A stretch of DNA of 64,000 nucleotides from Alkalibacter saccharofermentans DSM 14828 (GCF_900128885.1 NZ_FQTU01000004.1:89963-153962), one strand, 5' to 3'; shown: positions 40,041 through 50,070, numbered from the stretch's first letter. Notes: generated by a model from the sequence alone, not told the origin. Made by a program: numbers and translations.

Positions 40041-40952
40041 TCAGAGCTTCTTGCCGTCACTCCAAAGCCTTTCAAGATCGTAGAACTGTCTTTCCTCTTC
40101 AAGAAACACGTGAACCACCACGCTGTTAAAGTCGATGAGTATCCATCTGCCTCCTTGTCGTCCCTCGTTGCTTATTGGCTCAATTCCTTCTTTAGAAGCC
40201 ATTTCATCTACATGCTCTGCTATCGCCTTGACATTAACAGTTGAAGACCCGCTTGCGATTACGAACACGTCCGTCATCGGCGTAAGGTCCTTAACATCTA
40301 TTATTTCAACGTCAGTTCCGTTTTTATCCTCTATCCATTCCTTGATCTTTTTTGCCAGTTCGTTAGAATTATATTCCAATGTAATTTTTCCCCTTTCCAT
40401 AATAAGATGATTCCTTGCTTCTATAGTATCGGTATGAAGCACGGAATCTAATGATACAACGTACTTTATGGTATTGTCGAAGGCCTGTATCATTGCCTTG
40501 TCCAAATCCGCCATGGCGAGTTTTCTCAGCTGCTCCACCCCGTGATATTTTCTTCCCGGCTCTACGAAGTCAGCCAGGTAGATTATTTTCTCAAGCATAG
40601 TCATGCTTTTTTTCCCGGTGGTATGATACCTAATCGCCGAGAGTATCTCTTCGTCATCAACTCCGAATTTGCTTTTGGCCACGAAGCTTCCCACTGGGCC
40701 GTGCATCAACTGAGTTTCGTAATAGGTGATCTCATCTACATCCAAATCGTTTTTCTCGATGATGTCTAGCATCTTTTTCCTTGAAAAGGACTTTGCACAG
40801 TCATGGAGTATTGCCGCGATCATAGTCTTCTCCATGTCACAGCCGTATCTTTGGGCGAGCTCCATGGCAGATTCCACCACCCCCAGGGAATGGCGGTACC
40901 TTTTGTCTGACATCATCTTTTCAACTTCCAGCTTTAAAAGTTCGTAATCCAT
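40041..40952 (-). CDS. YqeK (HD-domain nucleotidase) fused to RsfS (ribosome silencing factor)
   Basis: 303 residues. Residues 1-190 are YqeK: SDKRYRHSLGVVESAMELA, the HD pair in IAAILHDCAKSF, MHGPVGSFVAK and AIRYHTTGKKSM. YqeK homologues hydrolyse Ap4A. Residues about 195-303 are RsfS/Iojap: IKEWIEDKNGTDVEIIDVKD, VFVIASGSSTVNVKAIAEHV and GGRWILIDFNSVVVHVFLEE. RsfS binds uL14 and blocks subunit joining in starvation. In Bacillus the two are separate adjacent genes; here there is one frame without a stop, a true fusion or loss of the intervening stop. Confidence 0.93.
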   Translation of the reverse strand: MDYELLKLEVEKMMSDKRYRHSLGVVESAMELAQRYGCDMEKTMIAAILHDCAKSFSRKKMLDIIEKNDLDVDEITYYETQLMHGPVGSFVAKSKFGVDDEEILSAIRYHTTGKKSMTMLEKIIYLADFVEPGRKYHGVEQLRKLAMADLDKAMIQAFDNTIKYVVSLDSVLHTDTIEARNHLIMERGKITLEYNSNELAKKIKEWIEDKNGTDVEIIDVKDLTPMTDVFVIASGSSTVNVKAIAEHVDEMASKEGIEPISNEGRQGGRWILIDFNSVVVHVFLEEERQFYDLERLWSDGKKL

Positions 40953-40959
40953 GGCAACC

Positions 40960-41568
40960 CTACCTGTATAGATTTTGTTGGTATATGTATTCTTCCACGT
41001 TTTCAGGAAGAAGATATTTTATGGAGTATCCGTGCTTTACTCTTGACCTGATCTCCGATGAGGATATGTCCATCTCCGGAGTGTATAGCTTAAGTATTCG
41101 AGCATGATATAGTTCCTTGAGTTCCTCAACCCTTGTGTCCAGCCTGTCTTGGTCATATCCCGGCCTGAATGTAGTCACTAGAGAAATCTTTTTAAGCACT
41201 TCCTCAGCCTGCTTCCAGGCGTCTATTTCAAAAACGATGTCTGCTCCCACAATCAGATAAAGCTCGTCCCCGGGATACGCCTTTTCAAGCTCCTTTAAGG
41301 TATCTATCGTATAAGTATACCCTTCTCGTTTGATTTCAATATCTGAAATTTCAAAATATCCGTTGCTTTCGATTCCTCTTTTTGCCAGCTCATACCTGTG
41401 AGAAGCATCAATATCCCAATCAGTTGTCTTGAAGGGATTGTTGCCAGTCGGTATGAACACCACCTTGTCAAGACCAAGGCGGTCTCTAGCTGATTCTGCT
41501 AGAAGCAGGTGTCCGTAATGTATAGGATTGAATGTCCCACCCAGTATCCCAACTTTTAACTTTTCCAT
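40960..41568 (-). CDS. nadD: nicotinate-nucleotide adenylyltransferase
   Basis: About 202 residues from the ATG at 41,568 (MEKLKVGILG), which has GAGGTGG upstream. The nucleotidyltransferase motif GGTFNPIHYGHLLLAE and the ISSSEIRSR motif near the C-terminus are intact. It adenylates NaMN to deamido-NAD. It is 7 bp from the yqeK-rsfS fusion, the usual nadD-yqeK-rsfS arrangement. Confidence 0.96.
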   Translation of the reverse strand: MEKLKVGILGGTFNPIHYGHLLLAESARDRLGLDKVVFIPTGNNPFKTTDWDIDASHRYELAKRGIESNGYFEISDIEIKREGYTYTIDTLKELEKAYPGDELYLIVGADIVFEIDAWKQAEEVLKKISLVTTFRPGYDQDRLDTRVEELKELYHARILKLYTPEMDISSSEIRSRVKHGYSIKYLLPENVEEYIYQQNLYR

Positions 41569-41585
41569 CAAAACCACCTCGTATT

Positions 41586-41891
41586 TTATTTTTTTGCCTT
41601 TTTCGGCAATTCAATTTTAGGATCGGTATGGTTTCTCTTGTAGAGCACAAATTTATTTCCAATAGTGAAAACAACTTCTGAATCCGTAGAGTTCGCCAGC
41701 TGGTCCACTATGTCCTTTAATTCTTCCATGCAATTTTGCTGCATCTTGCCTTTAATCAGTTCCCGGCTTCTTAAAGCATCCTTTGCCTGTACGATAAGGT
41801 TCGGCGTTAGGCCGTCCTTGCCCACATGCAAAATATCCGGTTCGCCGACTGCAAGAGATTTCAAATAGCTTCTCTGCTTGCTCGTCAACAT
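41586..41891 (-). CDS. yhbY: YhbY-type ribosome assembly RNA-binding protein
   Basis: 101 residues, a single CRM (CRS1-YhbY) domain: LTSKQRSYLKSLAVGEPDIL, then HVGKDGLTPNLIVQAKDALR and the GxxG-like loop with a basic C-terminus. It is thought to act in large-subunit maturation. Its place between obgE and nadD is conserved in Bacillota. Confidence 0.93.
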   Translation of the reverse strand: MLTSKQRSYLKSLAVGEPDILHVGKDGLTPNLIVQAKDALRSRELIKGKMQQNCMEELKDIVDQLANSTDSEVVFTIGNKFVLYKRNHTDPKIELPKKAKK

Positions 41892-41906
41892 ATTATTCTA
41901 CCTCCA

Positions 41907-43190
41907 TTATTTTATATAATCAAATTCTATGTCCAACAGGCGAACCGTGTCGCCTTCTTCAATGCCCAGTTTTTCAAGCTCTTCAAAGACTCCTCTTTCC
42001 TTAAGTATCTTCTGAAAATAAGAAATAGAGTCGTAATCGTCAAAGTTTACGGAAGCTATTAGTTTTTCGAGGAAATTCCCTTCAACCACATAAGCTTCAT
42101 TGTCCCTGTACACATTATATCCCTTTTCGGACTTGAATTCATACAGCTTTTCTCCTTCGAGCTCATCCAAATCAAATATTGGTTCCACTTCCCCTATTTC
42201 ATCCAGCAGGTTGCCTACCCTGTCCAAAAGGGTATCGATTCCCTGTCTGGTAGCTGCAGATATCAGGTAAACTTCGTATCCTTTTTCTTCAAGAGAGCTT
42301 TTTATCTCTTCCAAGCTCTCAGGCTCCATTACTGCATCAATCTTATTTAGGGCAACAACCTGTTTTCTTGCCGCCAACTTTTCATTGTGCATTTTGAGCT
42401 CCTGATTGATCTTTTCGAAATCGTCCAGAGGATCCCTGCCTGACATCCCTGAAATATCCAGTATGTGAATAAGCATTTTTGTCCTCTCCACATGTCTTAA
42501 GAACTGATGGCCAAGACCTGCACCTTCATTCGCTCCTTCTATTAGACCGGGAATATCGGCAATTACAAAGCTGTTTCCGTCCTTCCAGGACACTACTCCC
42601 AAATTGGGAACCAAAGTGGTAAAAGGATAATCTGCAATTTTGGGCTTGGCCTTTGATACTACTGACAGAAATGTTGATTTCCCTACATTTGGATAGCCTA
42701 AAAGCCCGATATCTGCAAGAAGCTTAAGTTCAAGCACGACCTTCAGTTCGTCCCCTTTATTTCCACCTTCGGCAAACCTGGGAGCCTGTCTGGTAGGCGT
42801 TGCAAAGTGCTGATTTCCCCTACCACCCTTGCCTCCCTTTGCAGCAATGATCTCTTCACCTGTTTCTGTCAGGTCGGCTATTATCTTTCCCGTTTCTTTG
42901 TCCTTGACGATAGTCCCGGGGGGAACTCCTATTATAAGGTCATCTCCCGCTTTTCCACTTCTGTTGCTGTTTCCTCCGTCTTCGCCGTTTTGAGCGGCGT
43001 GCTTCCTCTTATATCTGAAATCTATAAGAGTTCTTAAATTTGAATTGACTTGGAACACGACGTCTCCGCCTTTTCCTCCGTCTCCACCTGCTGGTCCTCC
43101 GTTGGGCACGTACTTTTCTCTCCTGAAAGCGACTGTACCGTTACCTCCGTTTCCTGCCTTGATGGATATTTCCACTCTATCTACAAACAT
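41907..43190 (-). CDS. obgE: GTPase Obg
   Basis: About 427 residues from the ATG at 43,190 (MFVDRVEISIKAGNGGNG). Gly-rich Obg fold (GGPAGGDGGKGGDVVF), G1 GYPNVGKSTFLS, switch and G3 ADIPGLIEGANEGAGLGHQF, G4 VALNKIDAV, and the C-terminal OCT domain found in Bacillota. It acts in 50S assembly and the stringent response. A terminator separates it from rpmA. Confidence 0.97.
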   Translation of the reverse strand: MFVDRVEISIKAGNGGNGTVAFRREKYVPNGGPAGGDGGKGGDVVFQVNSNLRTLIDFRYKRKHAAQNGEDGGNSNRSGKAGDDLIIGVPPGTIVKDKETGKIIADLTETGEEIIAAKGGKGGRGNQHFATPTRQAPRFAEGGNKGDELKVVLELKLLADIGLLGYPNVGKSTFLSVVSKAKPKIADYPFTTLVPNLGVVSWKDGNSFVIADIPGLIEGANEGAGLGHQFLRHVERTKMLIHILDISGMSGRDPLDDFEKINQELKMHNEKLAARKQVVALNKIDAVMEPESLEEIKSSLEEKGYEVYLISAATRQGIDTLLDRVGNLLDEIGEVEPIFDLDELEGEKLYEFKSEKGYNVYRDNEAYVVEGNFLEKLIASVNFDDYDSISYFQKILKERGVFEELEKLGIEEGDTVRLLDIEFDYIK

Positions 43191-43211
43191 TAATATCACT
43201 CTTTCCTCTTA

Positions 43212-43240
43212 CAAAAACAACCACCTTTGAAAAGGTGGTC
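43212..43240 (-). terminator. rplU-prp-rpmA terminator
   Basis: On the minus strand ACCACCTTT and AAAGGTGGT form a 9-bp stem followed by TGTTTTTG, 7 bp after rpmA. Confidence 0.85.
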
Positions 43241-43246
43241 ATTTGA

Positions 43247-43534
43247 TTACATTGCATCTTTAGGATATACGCTCACTTGCTTTTTATCTTTGCCTTTTCT
43301 TTCGAATCTTACGATACCGTCAGCTACGGCAAACAGTGTGTCGTCCCCGCCTCTCATAACGTTGTTTCCGGCGTGGATTTTCGTTCCTCTTTGTCTAACC
43401 AATATATTTCCTGACAATACGAATTGTCCGTCTGCTCTCTTAACTCCAAGACGCTTGGATTCGCTGTCACGACCGTTCCTTGAACTACCTACCCCTTTTT
43501 TATGGGCGAATAACTGAATGTTCATTTTTAACAT
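43247..43534 (-). CDS. rpmA: 50S ribosomal protein L27, with cleavable N-terminal extension
   Basis: 95 residues from the start [20 protein letters not shown]. The mature protein begins at AHKKG; the preceding MLKMNIQLF matches the pre-sequence removed by the cysteine protease Prp in Bacillota (cleavage after the Phe). [18 protein letters not shown] and [12 protein letters not shown] are typical L27. The protease gene prp is immediately upstream. Confidence 0.97.
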   Translation of the reverse strand: MLKMNIQLFAHKKGVGSSRNGRDSESKRLGVKRADGQFVLSGNILVRQRGTKIHAGNNVMRGGDDTLFAVADGIVRFERKGKDKKQVSVYPKDAM

Positions 43535-43549
43535 AGGTTCCACCTCCAT

Positions 43550-43873
43550 TCAACCTACAACTTTCACATAGCTTTCATATTCTTTCTCTATGCTCTTAAG
43601 CCCTAGATACAAAGTCTCCAATATGGCTTTTGCCTTGGTAAATTGCTTATCGTCATAGATTTCCGGAATTCTGAATTCCAAAAACCCGTCCTCGTTTACT
43701 TTGTAATAAAATTCAAGCTTCACATATTCCAACAATCCGTTTATCGCTGATATGGTCAAAGTGGAAACTGCAGCGCATACTATATCCTTTCCGATATCGT
43801 CGTATCCGCTATGTCCATTGACTACAAGCGATTTTATCATCCCGTCTTCTCTCTGAAAATTACACGTAATCAT
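43550..43873 (-). CDS. prp: ribosomal-processing cysteine protease Prp
   Basis: 107 residues, family formerly DUF464/YsxB. Catalytic His21 (VVNGHSGYDDIGKDI) and Cys33 (VCAAVSTLTISAIN) are present. It removes the L27 N-terminal extension, so the rplU-prp-rpmA order places the protease with its substrate. Confidence 0.95.
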   Translation of the reverse strand: MITCNFQREDGMIKSLVVNGHSGYDDIGKDIVCAAVSTLTISAINGLLEYVKLEFYYKVNEDGFLEFRIPEIYDDKQFTKAKAILETLYLGLKSIEKEYESYVKVVG

Positions 43874-43875
43874 AA

Positions 43876-44196
43876 TTACTCAGCTTTTCCCGCTTTGATT
43901 CCGGTTATCTTTACTTCAGTAAACGGTTGTCTGTGACCTTGCTTTCTTCTGTAATCTTTTTTAGACTTGTACTTATAGATTACAACCTTTTTGCCTTTTC
44001 CGTTAACGACTACTTCCGCGCTTACAGCAGCACCTTCAACAGTTGGAGCACCTACCACCAAGCTTCCGTTGTTTACAGCAAGCACCTCAGTGAACTCTAC
44101 AGTCTCACCTTCTGCAAGATTCAGCTTTTCAACTTGGATTACATCGCCTTCTTTAACACAGTATTGCTTTCCGCCAGTTTTTATAACAGCATACAT
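43876..44196 (-). CDS. rplU: 50S ribosomal protein L21
   Basis: 106 residues. The start [20 protein letters not shown] and the end [20 protein letters not shown] are diagnostic. It binds 23S rRNA. It is first in the rplU-prp-rpmA operon behind a structured leader. Confidence 0.98.
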   Translation of the reverse strand: MYAVIKTGGKQYCVKEGDVIQVEKLNLAEGETVEFTEVLAVNNGSLVVGAPTVEGAAVSAEVVVNGKGKKVVIYKYKSKKDYRRKQGHRQPFTEVKITGIKAGKAE

Positions 44197-44199
44197 TCC

Positions 44200-44275
44200 T
44201 TACACCTCCTCAATCCAGTCTCGCCTTTAAAGGTCTCCTTCCGGAAGTTCTACCTTGTCAGAGCGGCTTCATACA
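44200..44275 (-). promoter_or_regulatory. probable L21 leader RNA
   Basis: The 80-nt transcribed leader before rplU contains paired blocks (ACTTCCGGAAGGAGACC and GGCGAGACTGG) and sits exactly where the Bacillota L21 leader is found. The call rests on position and general resemblance; the consensus was not scored. Confidence 0.5.
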
Positions 44276-44282
44276 CCGTAAT

Positions 44283-44311
44283 AGTATACCACGGAGAATA
44301 GAATACGTCAA
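44283..44311 (-). promoter_or_regulatory. rplU operon promoter
   Basis: On the minus strand TTGACG (44,306-44,311), a 17-bp spacer and TATACT (44,283-44,288) form a strong sigma-A promoter just after the RNase G stop. Confidence 0.85.
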
Positions 44312-44313
44312 TT

Positions 44314-45756
44314 TTAATTTGACGGAAGTATTGCAACCTGATCGAACTCATTGTTGATGTTTACTTCGATGTCAACTTTGACCTTGTAAAACTCCTCCAG
44401 CATTTGATCAAAGGAAAATCCATGACCGAAATATTTGTGCTCATCTATCACATTTTTCAGATACGGGCTGATGACTATTTTGAACCTGTTGTGATTCAAA
44501 AGGTAAATGTCATTTTCTATCTTTGCAAGGCACTTGTAAAAAAACGCTTCCTGGTTGTAGACATCTCCGGTCCCGTCACAGAGGGGACAAGTCTGCCTGT
44601 TTATATTTACTATGGACTTGCCTTCCTGCTTTCTTGTTATCTGTAATATGCTCAGTTCCGTAAAACCTACCAGCTTGAACCTCACCTTGTCACGGGAGGA
44701 CATTTCCCTCCATTTTTTTATGATTTTTTCCTTATGCTTGTCTTTTGAGATATTTATATAGTCGATCAGTATAATTCCACTTAGATTTCTAAGCCTCATC
44801 TGGTGAGCGATCACCTCAGTGGCTTCAAGGTTTATCCTGGCTATTGTTTCTTCCGGATCCTTGTGTCCTGTAAACTTTCCACTGTTTACGTCAATTACGG
44901 TAAAGGCTTCCGTATTGTCTATGATGATATAGCCTCCGCTTTTAAGCCAAAGCTTCCTCGCATAAAGCTCTCTTATTTGTGGCTCCAGATCGTAATCATC
45001 GAATATATTGAGCTTATGCACCAGCTTTATCTTGTCGAGATCTTCGGGAAAATAATTGCTGAAATAATCCTTGATCTCCTCCAGGTAAGCATCGCTGTTT
45101 AAAACCACCTGGTCAGTCTTAGTTGTGTAGTAGTCACGGATTGTCTTGATCACTGGACCCTTGTCCTTAAACAGCAGCTTTGGGGCAATGTGTATCCTGC
45201 TGTTTATAAGTCGCCATTTTCCCATAAGATAATCCAGTTCCTTTTCGATCACTTCAAGAGAAGATCCCTCTGATTCGGTTCTAAATATGACACCTGCATC
45301 TGCGGGCTTTATATCCTCGAGGAACGTCTTGAGCCTGTTTATCTCTTCTTTGTCTCTAATCTTTTTTGACATGTATATTTTTTCTTCTGTCGGTAGAAGC
45401 ACCAGGTAGTGGCCTGAAATCCAGTACTTTGTAGTAAGCCGTGCCCCCTTTGTTCCCACCGCTTCTTTTTTGACCTGGACTATTATATCCTGTCCCTTTT
45501 TTATCACTTTGTCTATGGGCAGGTTATCGGGATTGGGATAGATATCGCTTAGGTGCAGTAGACCATTTTTATCTCCCCCTATATTAACGAATGCCACCTG
45601 CATTCCAGGCTTTATCTGTTCCACTCTTCCCATGTATATGTTGCCGTATGTGTTCCAGTCGCTCTCCCTGTCGGTGAAAAAATGTTCCAGCTGGTCGTCT
45701 CTGGTTACGGCTATTCTATTTTGACCCATCATGGTTTCTATGACGATTCTGTTCAT
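44314..45756 (-). CDS. rng: ribonuclease E/G family endoribonuclease
   Basis: 480 residues, RNase G-like (no long C-terminal scaffold). N-terminal S1 domain (NIYMGRVEQIKPGMQVAFVN), the catalytic Mg-binding Asps in FTVIDVNSGKFTG and GIILIDYINI, and the Zn-link CPLC in RQTCPLCDGTGDVY. It processes rRNA and mRNA 5' ends. Its place upstream of rplU is common in Clostridia. Confidence 0.94.
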   Translation of the reverse strand: MNRIVIETMMGQNRIAVTRDDQLEHFFTDRESDWNTYGNIYMGRVEQIKPGMQVAFVNIGGDKNGLLHLSDIYPNPDNLPIDKVIKKGQDIIVQVKKEAVGTKGARLTTKYWISGHYLVLLPTEEKIYMSKKIRDKEEINRLKTFLEDIKPADAGVIFRTESEGSSLEVIEKELDYLMGKWRLINSRIHIAPKLLFKDKGPVIKTIRDYYTTKTDQVVLNSDAYLEEIKDYFSNYFPEDLDKIKLVHKLNIFDDYDLEPQIRELYARKLWLKSGGYIIIDNTEAFTVIDVNSGKFTGHKDPEETIARINLEATEVIAHQMRLRNLSGIILIDYINISKDKHKEKIIKKWREMSSRDKVRFKLVGFTELSILQITRKQEGKSIVNINRQTCPLCDGTGDVYNQEAFFYKCLAKIENDIYLLNHNRFKIVISPYLKNVIDEHKYFGHGFSFDQMLEEFYKVKVDIEVNINNEFDQVAILPSN

Positions 45757-45771
45757 CTTATAATCTCCATC

Positions 45772-46863
45772 CTATCTGTACCTGTTGAATTTATCCATGA
45801 AGTCACATGATTCCGCCTGGATATGCTCTTCAACAGTTTTTTCCCCTCGGGCTCCGTATTCTAAAAGGGAGAACATGGCGTGAATCCTTATTTCCTCACG
45901 TTGATCATGTATACATTGTAACAGCAATGTGAAATTATTTTCAAGTAGAATATTGCCACAAAGGATTACAGCATTTCTCTGCAAGGTGCGCTTACCCCTC
46001 CAGCCGGAAGATGTACCCTTGAAATACTCACTGTAAGTCTTGTTGTCCATATTTAATATATATTCAAGCTCAGGGGCGATGTCTTTGCAGTCTGCTTTAA
46101 ATTTCCCCTCTTTCGAAAGCTTGGCTTCTTTGTTGAAAGGACACACATCCTGGCAAATATCGCACCCGTAAAGGCTTTGGCCTATGGCCTTTCGTTCCTG
46201 CCTGTTGAGAATTCCTTTTTTCTGTGTCAAATAGGATATGCATTTATTTCCGTCGAATCGGAAAGGACCTTTTAATGCATCTACAGGACAAGCGTTTATG
46301 CACAAATCACAGTGGCCGCACATGGATTCCAGGGGAGTTGACTTTTCACTTAATTCTTTATTTAACAGGACCTGCCCCAAAAACACAAAGCTTCCGTAAT
46401 CAGGGCTTATTATAAAGCCGTTCTTGCCATAAAAACCAACCCCCGCAGCCCAGGCAAAGGCCCTGTCGCTCACAGGCCCGTTGTCCACATAGGCTTTATA
46501 ATCTATGTCAGGATGATATTTTTTTACCCGTTCCATCATTTGCTTGATTTTTTCATGAAGCACCTTATGATAGTCCACACCTCGTGAAACCCTTGCAAAT
46601 AATCCTTGTGTGCCTCCGAGCTCACATTCCTCTTCCCATCTATAGGGCACCCCTATGGATACCACGCTCTTACATAAATCCCAATGGGCTTTGGGGGAGA
46701 ACCACTCCTTCGAATCCACAGAATCCAAAAGGACTAGACATCCCTTGCTTTTGCGGTCTTCGTAAATTGGAACAAAAAAATCCTTCGAAACTGAGTCTGT
46801 AAACCCTATCATATCGATTCCAATATCTTTTGCCGCTATCATAATATCATCCTTCAGATCCAT
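45772..46863 (-). CDS. queG: epoxyqueuosine reductase
   Basis: About 363 residues from the ATG at 46,863 (MDLKDDIMIAAKDIG), with AAAGGAG upstream. N-terminal DUF1730 cobalamin-binding domain, then two [4Fe-4S] motifs, CGHCDLCINACPVDAL and CDICQDVCPFN, and a C-terminal HEAT-like tail. It performs the last step of queuosine synthesis in tRNA, using B12. Confidence 0.95.
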   Translation of the reverse strand: MDLKDDIMIAAKDIGIDMIGFTDSVSKDFFVPIYEDRKSKGCLVLLDSVDSKEWFSPKAHWDLCKSVVSIGVPYRWEEECELGGTQGLFARVSRGVDYHKVLHEKIKQMMERVKKYHPDIDYKAYVDNGPVSDRAFAWAAGVGFYGKNGFIISPDYGSFVFLGQVLLNKELSEKSTPLESMCGHCDLCINACPVDALKGPFRFDGNKCISYLTQKKGILNRQERKAIGQSLYGCDICQDVCPFNKEAKLSKEGKFKADCKDIAPELEYILNMDNKTYSEYFKGTSSGWRGKRTLQRNAVILCGNILLENNFTLLLQCIHDQREEIRIHAMFSLLEYGARGEKTVEEHIQAESCDFMDKFNRYR

Positions 46864-46911
46864 TGCGCCCACTCCTTTTGACTCTTCCCTTATATTATAA
46901 GCCTTTACAGC

Positions 46912-46955
46912 AAAAAACAAAAGGCGGCGGTCCGACTTTCGCCAAACCGCCCTTT
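46912..46955 (-). terminator. engB terminator
   Basis: On the minus strand AAAGGGCGGTTTGGCG and the matching GGACCGCCGCCTTT form a long imperfect stem followed by TGTTTTTTG, after the engB stop. Confidence 0.85.
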
Positions 46956-46964
46956 GAATATTAT

Positions 46965-47573
46965 TTATTGATTTTCTTCTTCGGACAAGGCCTTGAGTAT
47001 CTCTTCTATCAGATCCTCCACCTCTTTTTTCCCGTCCTTTGTTTCGCTTGAGAACAAGATAACATCTTCTCTGTCTTCTATTTCCATAGTTTCCATGAGT
47101 ACCTTCAGGTTTTTAGGCCTTTGGGTTTTTTTTACCTTGTCCATCTTGGTCGCGACTATCAAAGGCGTTATCTCGTTGTCGTAAAGCCATCCATTGACAG
47201 CCAAATCATCCTCTGTAGGTTTATGTCTAAAATCTACAAGCTGAACTACCATAACCAGATTTTCTCTGTTTTCGATATAGTCCTGTATCATCCTTCTGAA
47301 ATTTTGCCTTTCTGTCTTCGAAACCTTGGCATAACCGTATCCCGGCATGTCCACGAAGCAGAAAGTGTCCTCAACGTTGTAGAAGTTTACCGTCCTGGTC
47401 TTTCCCGGTTGGGAGCTTGTCCTTGCCAGCGCCTTCCTGTTTATTATCGTGTTTATAAAGGAAGACTTCCCAACATTGGATCTTCCCAAAAGCAGTACCT
47501 CCGGCAGATCGTGCTCCGGGTAGTGCTTTGGAGAAACAGCGCTTGTTATCAAATGAACTCTATTGATATTCAT
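46965..47573 (-). CDS. engB: ribosome-biogenesis GTPase EngB/YsxC
   Basis: 202 residues. G1 LLGRSNVGKSSFIN, G3 VDMPGYGYAKV, G4 VATKMDKV and the C-terminal FSSETKDGKKEVEDL. It assists 50S subunit assembly. Its start overlaps the lon stop by one base; the lon-engB pair is conserved. Confidence 0.97.
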   Translation of the reverse strand: MNINRVHLITSAVSPKHYPEHDLPEVLLLGRSNVGKSSFINTIINRKALARTSSQPGKTRTVNFYNVEDTFCFVDMPGYGYAKVSKTERQNFRRMIQDYIENRENLVMVVQLVDFRHKPTEDDLAVNGWLYDNEITPLIVATKMDKVKKTQRPKNLKVLMETMEIEDREDVILFSSETKDGKKEVEDLIEEILKALSEEENQ

Positions 47574-49936
47574 TATTTCATACCGCCGAATACGATCTTA
47601 ATGACATCTTCCATGGTTTCCACGGTATTGATCTTAAGCTTGGCCAGTATCTGAGCAGGGATTTCTTCCAGATCCTTCTCGTTTTCCTTGGGGATTATTA
47701 TATCGCTTATGCCCGCTCTGTGTGCGGCTAGAAGCTTCTCCTTAACCCCTCCGATAGGCAGGACCCTTCCTCTCAAAGTAATCTCTCCTGTCATGGCCAG
47801 GTTTTGGGAAACAGGTTTTTTAGTAAGGAGAGAAACCAGTGCCGTAGTCATGGTTATCCCCGCTGAAGGTCCGTCCTTGGGTATCGCCCCTTCCGGAACA
47901 TGAAGATGGATGTCTAGCTTGCTGTAGAACTCTGGGTCCACATTTAGCTCTTCTGCTTTGCTTCTTATGTAACTGATTCCTGCACGAGCAGACTCCTTCA
48001 TCACGTCTCCTAGCTGTCCGGTAAGCTCGATCTTTCCTTTTCCTGGCATTGCTACCGCTTCGATCTGCAACGTATCTCCACCAACAGAGGTCCAGGCCAA
48101 GCCATTGACAAGGCCTATTTCTTCCCTGCCTTCTATTTTTTCGTATCTGTATTTTTTCATTCCCAAAAACTTGTCCAGATTTTTAGGGTTCACCGAAATT
48201 CTCTTTTTGTCTTCTTCCACGATGTTCTTAGCAACTACACGGCAGATCCTAGCAATCTGTCTTTCAAGTTCTCGTACGCCGGATTCCCTGGTGTAGTAGT
48301 TTATGACATCCCTTATGGCCTGTTCGTTCAAGTTTATGTTGCTCTTTTTAAGCCCATGGTTCTTAAGCTGCTTTGGAAGGAGGTATCTAGTGGCGATGTT
48401 TAGCTTTTCCTCCTCGATATATCCGGAAACCTCTATGATTTCCATCCTGTCCAGCAAAGGTCTCGGAATCGTAGAGACGTTGTTTGCCGTGGTGACGAAC
48501 ATGACCTTTGACAGGTCGAAGGGCAGCTCAAGATAGTTGTCCGTAAAGGTGGAGTTTTGCTCCGGATCCAACACCTCAAGGAGAGCCGATGCCGGATCTC
48601 CTCTGAAATCCTGGCTCATCTTGTCTATTTCATCTAACAGAAAGAGTGGGTTCCTGCTTCCCGCCTGCTTGATGTTGTATATGATTCTTCCGGGTATGGC
48701 TCCAACGTAGGTTCTTCTATGCCCTCTGATTTCAGCTTCGTCCCTCATCCCCCCCAGGGACATCCTTACGAATTTTCTTCCTAAGGCTTTTGCAATTGAC
48801 TTTGCAATGGAGGTTTTTCCGACCCCAGGTGGTCCTACCAGGCAGAGTATCGGTCCTTTCAAGGCATTAGAAAGTTTGAGCACCGCAAGGTACTCTAGCA
48901 CCCTCTCCTTAACCTTATATAGAGCGTAGTGGTCTTCATCCAGTATTTCTCTTGCAATTTTTATGTCGATAGACTCATCAGTTTCGGTGTCCCATGGAAG
49001 ATCCAAGATCCACTCAATGTAAGTCTGAACGACGCTTGCTTCAGAGCTTCCCGAAGGTATCTTGTTAAGCTTTAATACCTCAGCTTCCACCTTGTCGTGT
49101 ATCTCATGGCTTAGGTTGAGCTTGCTCAGCCTTTCCAGATAATCATCTACCACGGAAACCGTATTCCCTTCTCCCAGCTCTTCTTGAATTACCCTTATCT
49201 GCTCTCTGAGGAAATATTCCTTTTGCTGCCTGTCCATCTGGTTTTTGACCTTGTCATCTATATCTCGCTCGATTTCCAAAAGCTCCAGTTCCTTTACCAG
49301 ATATTCGTATGTCTTTTCAAGCCTGGTCAAGGTGTCTATTTCCTGTAGTATATCCTGGCTTTCCTCTATTTCAAGGATCAGATTGGCTCCGATAATGTCA
49401 ACCAGCTCGTCAGCTTCCTTGATTCCCTCCACAGCCATCATCAAATCCGGTGATGATTTTCTAGTCAGGTTCAAATAAGCCATAAACGCCTGTTTTACCA
49501 TCCTCATTAGAGCTTTGCTCTCTTTGCCTCGAAGTTTTTTAGCTGCTAGGTCTTTTACTTCCACCTCGAAAAAAGGTTCCTCTTGGTAATACTCCACAAT
49601 TTCAACTCTGTTTTGTATTTCTACCAGCACCCTGATAAGGTTTCCTGGCATTTTAAGAAGCTGCTTGACTGTAGCCCTGGTTCCTACCGGATATATATCC
49701 TCCGGTTTTGGATCCTCTACTTCGATGTCATACTGGGCTGCAAGAATCACCTCTTGATTCTCCGTCATGGCCGTTTCCAGCGCCTTGATAGATTTATCCC
49801 TTCCTACATCGAAATGGATTATCATCTCAGGGAATACTATCAAGCCCCTTAAGGGTATAAGGGGAAGTCTGTTTACTTTTATCAGCTCTATGTTATCGGT
49901 TTGACCCTTGATATTCGGTTTATTCATTTTCATCAC
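47573..49936 (-). CDS. lon: ATP-dependent protease Lon
   Basis: 787 residues. N-terminal substrate domain ([15 protein letters not shown]), AAA+ with Walker [17 protein letters not shown] and Walker [12 protein letters not shown], and the Ser-Lys protease domain (catalytic Ser in [10 protein letters not shown], Lys in [14 protein letters not shown]). It degrades misfolded and regulatory proteins. A terminator separates it from clpX. Confidence 0.98.
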   Translation of the reverse strand: MMKMNKPNIKGQTDNIELIKVNRLPLIPLRGLIVFPEMIIHFDVGRDKSIKALETAMTENQEVILAAQYDIEVEDPKPEDIYPVGTRATVKQLLKMPGNLIRVLVEIQNRVEIVEYYQEEPFFEVEVKDLAAKKLRGKESKALMRMVKQAFMAYLNLTRKSSPDLMMAVEGIKEADELVDIIGANLILEIEESQDILQEIDTLTRLEKTYEYLVKELELLEIERDIDDKVKNQMDRQQKEYFLREQIRVIQEELGEGNTVSVVDDYLERLSKLNLSHEIHDKVEAEVLKLNKIPSGSSEASVVQTYIEWILDLPWDTETDESIDIKIAREILDEDHYALYKVKERVLEYLAVLKLSNALKGPILCLVGPPGVGKTSIAKSIAKALGRKFVRMSLGGMRDEAEIRGHRRTYVGAIPGRIIYNIKQAGSRNPLFLLDEIDKMSQDFRGDPASALLEVLDPEQNSTFTDNYLELPFDLSKVMFVTTANNVSTIPRPLLDRMEIIEVSGYIEEEKLNIATRYLLPKQLKNHGLKKSNINLNEQAIRDVINYYTRESGVRELERQIARICRVVAKNIVEEDKKRISVNPKNLDKFLGMKKYRYEKIEGREEIGLVNGLAWTSVGGDTLQIEAVAMPGKGKIELTGQLGDVMKESARAGISYIRSKAEELNVDPEFYSKLDIHLHVPEGAIPKDGPSAGITMTTALVSLLTKKPVSQNLAMTGEITLRGRVLPIGGVKEKLLAAHRAGISDIIIPKENEKDLEEIPAQILAKLKINTVETMEDVIKIVFGGMK

Positions 49937-50038
49937 TCCTCTGATGCTTTATATGTTCCTTTAGCTTTTTAATTATATCATTCTATATATATTTTTCAAT
50001 CAGCTTAAGAAAAGTTATTGAATTTCTCTTCCTTCATA

Positions 50039-50070
50039 GAAAAAGCAATCACATGAATGATTGCTTTTTC
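50039..50070 (-). terminator. clpX terminator
   Basis: AAAAAGCAATCA and TGATTGCTTTTTC form a 12-bp stem with a 6-nt loop ending in T's, 19 bp after the clpX stop. It reads as a terminator on both strands. Confidence 0.88.
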
